From Mesobacillus boroniphilus JCM 21738 (lineage in GTDB: Bacteria > Bacillota > Bacilli > Bacillales > Cytobacillaceae), in the NCBI RefSeq assembly GCF_000517385.1, contig NZ_BAUW01000014.1, positions 1 to 62,101 of the forward strand: a stretch of DNA of 62,101 bases, read 5' to 3'. Below the pieces are notes generated by a model, which was not told the origin of the DNA, did no database searches, and worked only from the letters and a program-made list of their open reading frames with translations. Position 1 is the stretch's first letter, and every line of letters begins with the position of its first letter. The position numbers and the translations under genes were made by a program. This document shows positions 44,967 to 55,999 of this stretch, piece after piece.

Positions 44967-46342
44967 CTATTTATTTATTGTACCCGTCCATAGTTCAAAT
45001 ACGGGGAGTTTTACAGGTGTGCCGGCAAACATCTCTCCAGGCTTATATATAATTGTATAGGTAAGGTTCTTCCACTTTGAAAAACCATTTTCCTTAAAGG
45101 ATTGATGATAACTTGGTCTCCATGTACCAGTATTTAAATAAACCCTTTCTTTTTGTTTTGATTTATTTTTTTCTTTAATAATCTCAACGGTGCGTTTTAA
45201 CGGGCTATGGGTATGCCCATATAGGACATATTGGATTGTTTTAGGCATGGCTTCAAGATCTTGTTTTGCTCCCCTTAAATATTTATCATCTATCCAAAGT
45301 TCTTTGACTATATCAAATTTATCAAATAACTTGAGCTTCCATGCTGAATTGGTTATATCAAATGTTCTCAACAGGGTTCCCATGATCTGTACCTTATTTC
45401 CATTATCAAGAGGGTGCCAGAATCGATCGTGTTTTTTGATCCAATCTTTAACAAATGGAATTTTCATAAATTCATCTCCAACTTGTCTAAATGCTGAGTT
45501 GATGGCATCTTGAACGACTTTTCCATATTGTTCATACCGCTTGACTTGAAAGGATAGCCAGGGAATGATAGCAGACATTGGACGGACGTCGAATAGGTTT
45601 CTGAAATTATCAGATATTTGATTGATATCTGCTTCTGGAAGGTTAATCTCTTTCAGCTTCATGCCAACAACGACCGGAAGCTTTGAGGCAATCTCTGCAG
45701 CAATTACATCACCTATTGGAATGGCCATATAACTCTGTGGATTTTGATGGTCACCTTCAAATTGAATGGATCCCATTCATGGCCATGACGAGCTAAAAGT
45801 CCATGCTGTTCGTTCAAAAGGTAGTTAGGGAATTTATCTTTATACGACAAATTTTGCAAATCCAGTTCATCAATCACCAGTCTTCTCATTGAAGGGTACA
45901 CGTTACATAATCGATCATGATTTCCTGGTATATAGATGATTTCGGGCTTTTTTGGAAAGCCTAGCCTCTGCCAATCCCGCCCTGACAGAATGGATATTAT
46001 TTCCTTATTAACTTTTATTATATTTTTTAGAATATCGACAGCTATTAACTCTGTTTTTTCATTTCCAGAACCCCCCCATGGCCGGTCTGACAATGGAACT
46101 TCAACTATTTTATTTTTGCTATTTTCGAGAAACCATCTTTCTGATCTGATCACATCAAAAATATCTCCTAAAAGAACAATTTTAATGTCTTGTTCATTTT
46201 CATTTAAATGCTTTACAGCTGCCGTTGCTTGCTGGGCGAGCTCAATAAAGGTATCCCTGAAGACTTCTGTTTCAAGCTGATGTTTCCCCGCAGTCCCATC
46301 CATCAAGTGAAGATCACTTATAAGAATAATCATTTTTTTCAC
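44967..46342 (-). CDS. Calcineurin-like metallophosphoesterase (one-base frameshift)
   Basis: The N-terminal frame carries the metallophosphatase signatures: ISDLHLMDG (motif I), LLGDIFDVI (motif II), IYIPGNHDRLC (motif III) and ARHGHEWDPFN (motif IV). The C-terminal frame adds a helical insert and the last motif, YVLYGHTHSPLK, with YLNTGTW. One T restored at 45764-45767 (AATTTGAA to AATTTTGAA) joins them with no loss. The repaired product is 458 residues, or 455 if the ATG at 46333 is used; AAAGGA lies closer to the ideal distance for that ATG than for the GTG at 46342. The substrate is unknown. Confidence 0.85.
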
Positions 46343-46661
46343 ATCCTTTTACTCCACGTCCATATCAACAAAAAGACATGGCTTACTAAAAGAGTTTTTT
46401 ATATGTATATGCGTGACGATGAAAAAAGAATGGACATGTGTAGAGGGTTAAAAATATGGCCCGAGCCTTTTATTCTTTGGATACAAACGAGCCTATCAGT
46501 AACGAGATTTATCATTCAAAAGTAACAAAGTGGCAATCAATTCCATAGGTATTTTGAGTTATATTTATCTGAATAGTTAAAATGTTTAATAGATTTAAAG
46601 GTTTTTACAAAATTTTGCAGTATTTCTTCGTTAATCAAATTTTTCAGGGGGTGTAAGAAAC
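46343..46661. other. Intergenic region upstream of the giant subtilase
   Basis: No gene is supported in this 319-base divergent gap. It holds the promoters for the phosphoesterase and the protease. The last 30 bases contain the CAGGGGGTG ribosome site for the protease. Confidence 0.5.
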
Positions 46662-49600
46662 TTGAGAAGAAAAACCAAGAGAACTGCAAGAAAAATTTCG
46701 GCTGTTTTGCTGGCAATGTTAATAATATTTTCATCGTTTTCAACTTCGCTGGCATCAGCCGCCAAACCAAAACCAAAGAGTTTTTCAAAAGAAGAACTAG
46801 TACTCGAGAAACAGCGTGAGCAAGCATATTCTACTGGAAGAGGAGCAGAACTAGAATCTTCGTCTGCAGAAAGTGATGAACTGACAAACCTGTTAGATGG
46901 ACTGGGAATTGAACCGCCACCTTTGAAAGGCGATGAAGTATCAGCAGCTGAAATGAATAAAGATGCTGCTCTCCTTAATGCCTTTGAGAAGGAACAAGAA
47001 ATTAATGTCATTATCAGGATGAAAGACCAAAATTACCTCAACGAGATTTATCCCCAGGTAAAAGCAAAGAAGAACCGCGCAGAAAAAATTAAAACCATCC
47101 AGGAACACCTCAAAGAAAAAGCGAACATTTCACAAAAAGGAATTCAACAGGCACTCACCGATCTAGAAACAAAAGGAAAAGCCAAAAGGAAGGATTCTCT
47201 CTGGATCATCAATGGAATCACTGCTTCCATAACAAAAGAAGCATTGGATGAACTGAAAAAACGTGAGGATATTGCCAAGATCTCTCTTGACGAAACCCTC
47301 AGCCTCCCAGAGGTGACGGTAGAAGAAAATCCCCCGCGTCTTCCTCAATGGGGGCTGGAAAAAATCTATGCACCAAAAGTATGGGGACAATATGGATTGA
47401 AAGGTGAAGGCATAATCGTCGGGATTATGGACTCTGGAGTTGATGGAAATCACGAAGCACTAAAGCAAAACTACCGCGGACGAGATGGTAACCATCAATA
47501 TTCCTGGATTGACTTATCAGGCCAGGGTTATAAGACTCCAAATGACGGCAATGGGCATGGAACCCACGTTGCTGGTACTGCGGTTGGCGGCGGGAAGGGA
47601 GAACCAATCGGGGTAGCTCCTGAAGCAGAATGGATTGCAGCTAAAATCTTCAATGATGGAGGCTCAACAACTCTTTCAGCTATCCACCAGGCTTTCCAAT
47701 GGTTCATGGCTCCAGGCGGTGACCCATCGAAGGCTCCACATGTAGTCAACAACTCATGGGGGAATTCGAATACTTATAACCTTGAATTCTATGAAGATGT
47801 AAAAGCATGGGTGTCAGCAGGAATCTTCCCATCTTTTGCAGCCGGGAATGATGGTCCGGGATCACAGACAATCGGTTCTCCGGGAAGCTTCCCTGAAACA
47901 TTTGCTGTCGGCGCAACTGATGCGTATGACCAAACTGCCACTTTCTCCAGCCGTGGCCCTGTTTTTTGGAAGGATGAAAACGGCGATGAGCAACGCATCA
48001 TTAAACCAGATATATCTGCACCTGGCCACAGGATTTATTCAGCATGGCCAGCTAAACGGAATGAAGGGAAATACAACACTATCAGTGGTACATCAATGGC
48101 GACTCCGCATGTCACGGGTGCAGTAGCGCTATTATTGCAGGCTAATCCTAACCTGACAATTGACCAGGTAAAAGAAACTCTAAAGCAGACTTCCAGAGTG
48201 GAGCCTCATATGGGAACATTGCCAAATGATTCCTATGGCACAGGAATCATGAATATTTACCAGGCTGTCACCGAAACTTCTTTCGCTGGTGAGCTTAACG
48301 GCAAGCTGACAGACAAGGATGGCAAGCCGCTGGCTGGAAAACTTGAAATAAAGGAGGAAGGCCTTTCCTATAATATTGGAAAAGGCGGGGATTTCAAATA
48401 CAAGATCAGGGAAGGCAGCCATAAAATCAAGGTTACATCTTTTGGCTATCAGGATTTTGAAACAATAATCGAGCTGAAAAAGGGCGAAACATTATCAGTG
48501 AATTGGGTCTTGGAGAACGCCCAGGCATATAAGGTAATTGGAAAAGTAACTGACAGCTCTGGGAAGGCAGTGCCTTATGCATTTATTAGAGTCAAAAACA
48601 CTCCGCTGCCAACTTATCGAACTAATGCTAGCGGAACTTTCGAAATTGTAAATCTGCCTGCCGGTCAGTATGTCCTTCAGGTTTCGGGGGAAGGGATAAA
48701 AGGATTGGCAAAAGAGATGGAGGTTAAAGATGATACTTCCATCGATTTGAAGGTAAACGCTGAACCATCCAATTTAAATAAGGAATGGGCAATGGCGAAT
48801 GGCAACAACCAACGCAATGCTGTTTCTGCAAATGCAATTGACGTAGATGCACTAGAGGAAAGCTGGGAGTACGATACTTCAGGGAAAGGTAAGATTCTTT
48901 TTTCCACCCCAGCTGCAGCTAAAAACAAAGTGGTCCTTGTAACGGACAGTGGGTACGTTGTAGCACTGGATTCGGTGACTGGCAAGGAGCAATGGTCTGT
49001 AAGATTTGGAAGCACGAACAGGTCATCGCCAACAATAAATGGTGATACTGTCTATCTTTCAGGAGGAGAAGACGGAAAGATTTATGCTTTGGATCTCAAA
49101 TCGGGTAGCATTATATGGACGACCGCTGTTGGGTCAATGGCAGTCTATGAATCTCCTTTGCTAGTTGATGGAACGCTATTTGTTTCATCGGACCTTTCAA
49201 AAGATGCAAAGCTAACCGCATTAAATGCAGAGACTGGGGAAAAGAAATGGAGTGTCGATCTTGGCGCACCTACGTATTTTGGTCCTAGTGCCGGAGTTGG
49301 CATGTTATTTATCGGAAGCTATGATAATCAAAAGCTCAGAGCCCTGAGGATTGAAGATGGAACAGAAGTGTGGAGCAAAACTCTCGTAAATGAAGGCATT
49401 GCCTCAAAGCCGGTATTTGAAGGCGGCACACTATATCTAGCTGGTACCAACTTTAGCACCGAAGGCGGCACGCTTTATGCTCTTGATAGCAAGACAGGTG
49501 AAGAGAAATGGAAGGCAGAAGGGATCGGTGATACACAGGCTGGTTCTCCAATTGTCTATGAAAATATTGTCGTCATTGGTTCAGCCGTTCAGCCGGTATT

Positions 49601-52600
49601 GCGCGCATTCGACGCCAAAACTGGCCAGGAGCTTTGGAGCAACCGATCTGTGGGCACTACTTTAAACAGCGGTTCTGTTTCTGCAAATGGACTTTTATTT
49701 TTTGCAGGTACAAGTGGAAATCTTTCAGTTATTGATGTGTACACTGGTGAAAGATTGAAGGATTTCAGCCTCCCGGTTTATAGTACATCTGGAATCCCTG
49801 TTCTCCCTGGTCAGGTAATTGTACTTTTCCAAACTGGCGTAAAGAGCTACAGTTCACCTGCTATTGTCAAAGGCATATTAAAGGATAGCGAAGGAAATGT
49901 TGTTCAAGGTTCTGTCGCTGTGCTAGAAACAGGAGAAACTGTAGACACAGACGAAGATGGAGGCTTCTTGCTTAAGCATACACCTGGTGACTATACAATA
50001 AGGATTTCTTCATATGGTAAAAAGCAAATCACTGAAAATGTAAAGCTTTCTTCAGGATATCAATTTATGAAAGATTATCAACTTGAGGAAGCAGCTAAGG
50101 GCTCATTATCTATCCTTGTAAAAGACCAGCGTACCGGAAATCCAGTGGCCGGGGCTACTGTCCTCCTAAATCAATCACCAGTTGAGGGGAAGACAGACAG
50201 TAATGGACTATTTGCAAAGGAAAATATATATGAAGGAACCTACATGGCAGATATCTCATTAAAGGGTTATAAGACCGGCAGCGTGAAAATCGTTGTCAAA
50301 GCCGGCGAAGGTACTGACTTAACCTTCGAATTAAAGCCAATTGATATTGCGGTCCTTAATGATTATAAGAGTGAAATCACAACATTGCTTAATGTTAACG
50401 GTTTTATTGCTGAGGAACGCGGTTGGGATGTTGTCGAGGACATAGGCCGCTATAAAGTAATTCACTTGAATGGCGGATATGGTTCGGAAGGTACAAAGCC
50501 TACAGAAGATCAGTTTAAAGAATTGGTAGAAAGCGCGAAGGCTCATAATGTCAGCATCATCTTCACAGACCAGTGGGGCGCAAACTATGGATCCATTCAC
50601 CATTTGAAAGGTTCTTACCAGGATCCAAAGGAGCTGGGACATGATTATGATGGCGGGGAAGTAAGAATCCAGGTTGAAGCAGAGCACCCTATTTTCAAGG
50701 GGTACAAACCTGGAGACAGAATCAATGTTTTAGAGAATAACGCAGATTTTGCCTGGTTCAATCAGTATTCAGGCAGGACAATCGGTAAAATCGGCAACAC
50801 CGACCTTGGTTTTGTCGGTTCTGGGATTGCTTATAAAGCTGTATCCGAAGATAGTGCCCATTTATTATTGTCGAGCCATGCGACTGTACCTTGGGAGAGT
50901 TCAAAGGCCTGGCTGCGCGGACAGCAGCAAATCTTATTTAACAGTATTGATTACCTGTACAAAGCTGAATACGGAAAGATAACAGGTTCTGTGACCAATG
51001 CAGGTGGAGAACCTGTCGAGGCAAACATCGAAGTGCTCGAAACAGGAGTAAAAGCGAAGACTGACGCAAACGGAAACTTCACACTTTTTCATGATGAAGG
51101 TACCTTCAAACTTGAAGTAAGGTCAAAAGGATTGGGTTCTAAATCAGAAACCGTTACTGTAGCTAAGGAGACACCTGCAACAGTCCAAATCGCTTTAGGT
51201 GAGTCAGAAAAAGGGCTGCTATCAGGTACTGTAACGGACTCCATATCAGGTATGGAGCTTCAAGGTGTCAATATTACAGTTGAAAACTCAGCTGACGAAA
51301 CGATAATAGAAGTTCAGACTGCTGCAAACGGACGATATGAAGTTTCTGGCTTAGAGGATGAGGTGTATGAATTTAAATTCAGTAAGGATGGATACATCGT
51401 TCAGACGCAAAGTGTCGATGTCGCTCGCCATTCGGGTGAGTTGGACATTCAGATGCACACTATGCCATCAGTAGGTGTAGTAGGTGACTACTTCTCCTCC
51501 AAGAAAAACTTCAAAGCTCTTTTTAATGAAATTGGAGTAAATGTTCTAGATGTGCAGCCTGCAGAATTGGTTCAGAGAATGGCTGAGTTTGATGTCATTT
51601 TTTTCAATGACCCAAGCTCATCAGCGATAACCGATGAAATGATGGAAGCTGCAGACAATGCTCAAACCAGCCTGATTTATGGAGATGCTGTCTGGGGTGG
51701 CGGCATTAAGCAGCTGGTGAATTACAGAAAGGATCCGAAAGAGCTTAAAACGATAAGGAAGACAACCGAAGCAGCCCAGTACAAGGTCATCGAGGAGCAT
51801 CCGATATTCAATGGAGCAAAGACTGGGGAACTCGTTGAAATTCTTACTCCAGCAGCCAGCTATGTCGGTTACTTCAAGGATTACAGTGGCTATCCTCTGG
51901 CGGAGATCAAGCATGAAGGATCGGAGACCACACTTGGCCTTGGGGTGGGTTATAAACCGAGATCTGCCGGAAGTGTTGAATTGCTGTTGAGCGGGCACGG
52001 ATTTGCTTATTACCATGGTGCCAAGGACTATACTGAGGAGGGGAAACAGCTTCTCATTAATTCGGTATTATGGGCAGCAAATGTCAAATACCCAGTAATC
52101 AGCGGGACGATCGTCGATGAAGAAGGCAATCCATTAAAGGCAGATATCAAGGTGAAGGGACAGCCGTTCCAAACCCAGTCAAGCAGTGAGGATGGCAGTT
52201 TTACAATCGCGATGCTACCAGGAGAATACGAGATTGAAATCAGTTCCTATGCTATGCCACTAGAACGATTAAAGTAACCGCAGAAATGGACAGTGAGCCG
52301 AAGGAGATTCAAATGGCAATAGCAGAAAATGTTGGCTCCATTTCAGGTACCGTTGAAGATTCAAAAGATGGGAATGCGATTGAAGGCGCAAAAATCACAC
52401 TCTTAGGAGCTCCAAAAGAAGCGATTACAAACGTCCAGGGTCAATATAATATTTCCAAAGTAGAACCAGGGAACTATACTGCAAGAATTGAAAAGGAAGG
52501 CTATGTTCGCCAGGATATTGAGCTGAAAATTACTGACGGCCAAAAAGCTGCAGTGAATGTAAAATTAAAGCCTTCACCAACGGTTGGAATCATCGTGGAC

Positions 52601-55600
52601 TTGACAGCATCAGGAACCACGTATAAGCAGTATTTAGAGGAAAGAGGATACAAGGTCGTTTACCTGGATTATCAGGATACAGATAAATTGGGAGAGGTAG
52701 ATGTTGTATTCGCGAATTCCGATTATGCAAGGAATTTAGAACCTTCAAAGGAAGAGTTTTTAGCATTTCAGAAAGCGCTGGATGAAAGTAGAAAATCAGT
52801 TATCTGGACAGGCCAGGCGGGAGGACGAGGTTCGATACGATATTTGCAGGAATTCAATGATGATCCAAAAACTATCTTCGAACACAACAACAAATCAGGA
52901 GCACAGGGAGCTGTATTGGACCAACATCCTCTGACTACAGGTTTTAAGACAGGAGACATTATCGAAATACCTGGAAAGTCCGGCTATTATTATGGCTTTG
53001 ACGGCTATTCGGGTACAACGGTCATTGATTTCTCACATACAGGAACCGGGGAAAAGGGGAGCATGGTCGCCTACAAAGGCAGGACGGCTGATTCCGTTGA
53101 AATTCTCTTGGCCAATATGACAGTCAGCCATGTATTCAAGCCAAATGATTCATTTGACCCAGCAAGAGAACGGCTGCTGAATAACGCACTAGACTGGGCA
53201 CTCGAAGAGAAAGAGGCACTTGTCGGAGAGCTTAACGGTATAGTACAGAACGTCAATGGAGCTGTAAAAGGCACAATTTCTGTAAAAGAAACCGGCAAAA
53301 CCTATCAAACAGATGAGAAAGGCAAGTTCTTTGCTGCATTTGAGGAAGGAACCTACACCTTGACTATTGAAGCTTTTGGCCACAATCCAAAAGAATTCAC
53401 AGTCTCGATTAAAAATGGCGAAGCGAAAAATGAAGATTTCGTCATTGATGCTGTTGATTCTGGCATCCTGGCTGGTAAAATTGTCGATGCCTCTACGAAA
53501 GATGGCATCCCAGGTGCAAGAGTAGAAGTAATTGGAACACCAGTGACAGTCAAGACAAGTGAGGACGGAAGATATCAAGCGACACTTCCAGCAGGCCAAT
53601 ATGAAGTCAGGGTAATTGCGGCCGGCTATAAGCCGATTTACCAATCTGTAGAAATTGCAACAGGGGAGCAGACAGACTTAAATGTTTCACTTGTTGTTTC
53701 TGAAAAGATTGCATTTATGGCAAACCCTTATCAGCAGGACAGAATCATGCCATTCCTTGAAAGCAATGGATACGATGTTGATTTACATCCTTATGCAGAA
53801 TTTGAAACATTGATCGAGAATATACAAAACTATAAATTAATCATCGTCAATGATACATCTTATTCTATGAAGGAAGATAGATTTAAGGCAATGGTGGAGA
53901 AAGCAAATGAAAATGAAGTGAGCATTATTTTCACTGCCTTGTTCGGAGGTCCGATTGGAGATTTAAGTGATGCATATGGGGACCCTGAAGATTTTGAATA
54001 TACTTTTGTAGATAAGGAACTCAATCTTCGGATTGATGAGAACCATCCAATCCTGAAGGGATTCAATAAGGGTGAAGAACTTCCATTCCTTCTCAATCCT
54101 AAAGGAGCAGTACAGTACTCGGTGTTTGAAAACTATAGCGGAACGACTCTTGCCAGCTTGACTAACCCGGTTAAAGGAGAACTTGGCAGCTTCATTGCCT
54201 ATAAGTTCAGCTCATCAAATAGTGTTCATATTCTTCTTTCCGCCCTGCAAATCAGCGGGTATGGCCATCCGAATGAGAAATGGACTGAAAATGCGAAAAA
54301 GATATATGTGAATGCGATCAATTACGCGTTGACTGCAAGCCAGGGTGAAATCAAAGGAGAAGTAAAGGACAGCCAGGGAAATCCAATTCCGAATGCCTTT
54401 GTAACCATAGAGGGAACAAATCACAAAACCACCACCAACTCAGCTGGCCAGTATAAGTTTGGAATTGGTATTGGTGATTACGAAGTGAAGGTCCAGGCAA
54501 GAGGCTTCGCTGAACAAACCAAGCCAGCAAAAGTTGCAGAGCTTGGAAGCAGTGTCGATTTGAACTTTACACTGGAAGCTATTGATGGTTCTGATTTGAA
54601 TGGTGTAATTACAGGCAAGAAAGACAAAGAACATGTAGCTGGTGCTAAGTTGTCACTAGTTCCAAAAGATGAGCCGGATTTTAAGATGGAAGGCTCGAGC
54701 ATAGAAAATGGTTCATATGAATTCAAGAATTTGCTGCCGGGCGAGTACACCTTGTTTGTAACAGCAGAAGGATATTTGCAGGAAGCTTTTGAGGTGGAAA
54801 TTGTCTCTGAAGATAAGGAATTCAACCTGGAACTCAATGCATTCGAGGCGGCAGTATTGGGAGATGTTAATGGTGCCCTGACAGGATTATTAAATGAGCA
54901 GGAACTGTATGCAGAAGAGAAAGGCTGGGACATCCTCGGGAATGTCGGAAATTACGATGTCATTCTAGTCAATACAAATAAAGGAACAAAAGAGCAATTT
55001 GAACAGCTCATCATGGAAAGTGACGAACAAAAGACAAGTCTTGTTTTCACAGGCACATGGGGTGTTGCTGAAGGTTCAATCCAAAGGCTAGAGGAGTTCA
55101 CGGGAGGTCTGGAAATGGACCAGCAGGGATATAATGAAGGTGCAGTATACCTTAAAGCTGTAACTGGACATCCAATATTCAACGGAATCAATTTGGATGA
55201 AAATGAACATGTTAAAATCCACACAGCTAAAAGTCCATATGCAACATTCAAGAATTATACGGGTATAGCAATTTCAAGCCTTTCCGTTGACGGGGAGAGT
55301 AAAGGGGATTCAATTGGGTTTGAATTCAGGAGCAAGGAGCACATGCATTTGCTGTTGTCTTCCTTTGCTGTTACAAATATCATCGGACCTGATTATGGCT
55401 GGACTCAAAATGGGCGACAGTTATTCGTAAATGCCCTTGGCTGGTCAAGGGATACATTACAGGAAATCCCTGAAGCACCAGCTTGGAAAATGGAAGAGTT
55501 TATGGTGAAGGGTGAGCCGGCATTAGTAGAAGGTACAGCACCACAGGGAACGACCGTGAATATTTATGAAAACCATGGCAATGAAGTATTCCTGATTCAC

Positions 55601-55768
55601 TCGGTAAAAACAGGTCAGGATGGCACGTACTCAGTAGAGTTGGATCTTGATAATGGAACGCATACTTTGTATGCAGAAGCAGAGAACTTTGCAGGTAAAA
55701 CAAAGTCAGTGAAAACAATGAAACTAATTGTAACCGGGAAACCAGAGAAAAAAGATAAAGCAAACTAA
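46662..55768 (+). CDS. Giant secreted subtilisin-like protease with repeat modules (one-base frameshift)
   Basis: The gene encodes about 3,035 residues once one G is restored at 52250-52251 (CCTATGC to CCTATGGC). Order: signal peptide (1-33); I9-like propeptide (about 108-215); S8 domain with Asp in GIMDSGVDG (about 256), His in GHGTHVAGT (297) and Ser in SGTSMATPH (477); two carboxypeptidase-regulatory-like domains; a PQQ-type beta-propeller (about 705-1065); five units of two such domains plus one glutaminase-like alpha/beta domain; and an Ig-like C-terminus. The start is TTG behind CAGGGGGTG. No LPxTG anchor is seen. The N-terminus resembles bacillopeptidase F. It is likely a secreted or wall-associated protease with large binding arms. 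Confidence 0.9.
50340..55440 (+). repeat. Five tandem modules of the giant protease
   Basis: Five diverged copies of a glutaminase-like alpha/beta domain of about 210 residues start near 50340, 51465, 52575, 53700 and 54845. Each has a first strand (IAVLND, VGVVGD, VGIIVD, IAFMAN, AAVLGD), a segment of the type SIIFT-WG, an HPIF-G or HPL-TGF turn, a YSGTT-like strand and a final LLLSS or LLLS turn before a helix ending in N-LW/DW. Each is preceded by two carboxypeptidase-regulatory-like domains with GSV-D-GNP-A and DG-F patterns. No Cys nucleophile is seen in the elbow. Confidence 0.8.
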
Positions 55769-55787
55769 CGAACACGAATACTAGTTG

Positions 55788-55822
55788 ATATTGGCTTCCC
55801 ATTTAGGGAAGCCTTTTCTTTA
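55788..55822 (+). terminator. Terminator of the giant protease gene
   Basis: GGCTTCCC / GGGAAGCC with a short AT loop is followed by TTTTCTTT. Confidence 0.85.
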
Positions 55823-55999
55823 ATAGCGTTTGTTTCAAAGGCTTTGAGTGGAAAAATAATTAAGGAATACTTACACTTATAAAAAAGGGGAAGTCATTAT
55901 GGAATTCCTTTGCCAATATGCTTATCACTTCACAATCTCAGTACTTTTATGCTATATTAATATTTAAAATATTCTTACAAGTTTTAGGAAGGTGACAAA

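Noticed and set aside
52286..55768. A second, separate 1,160-residue secreted protein.
   Set aside because: It has no signal peptide or ribosome site, and one G joins it to the protease frame in mid-domain.
46662..55768. A phage tail or adhesin origin for the giant protein.
   Set aside because: The clear subtilase triad, signal peptide and propeptide, and lack of phage neighbours argue against it.
53071..55802. Several minus-strand frames of 60-150 codons within the protease gene.
   Set aside because: They are antisense shadows of the repeat-rich coding strand and have no ribosome sites.
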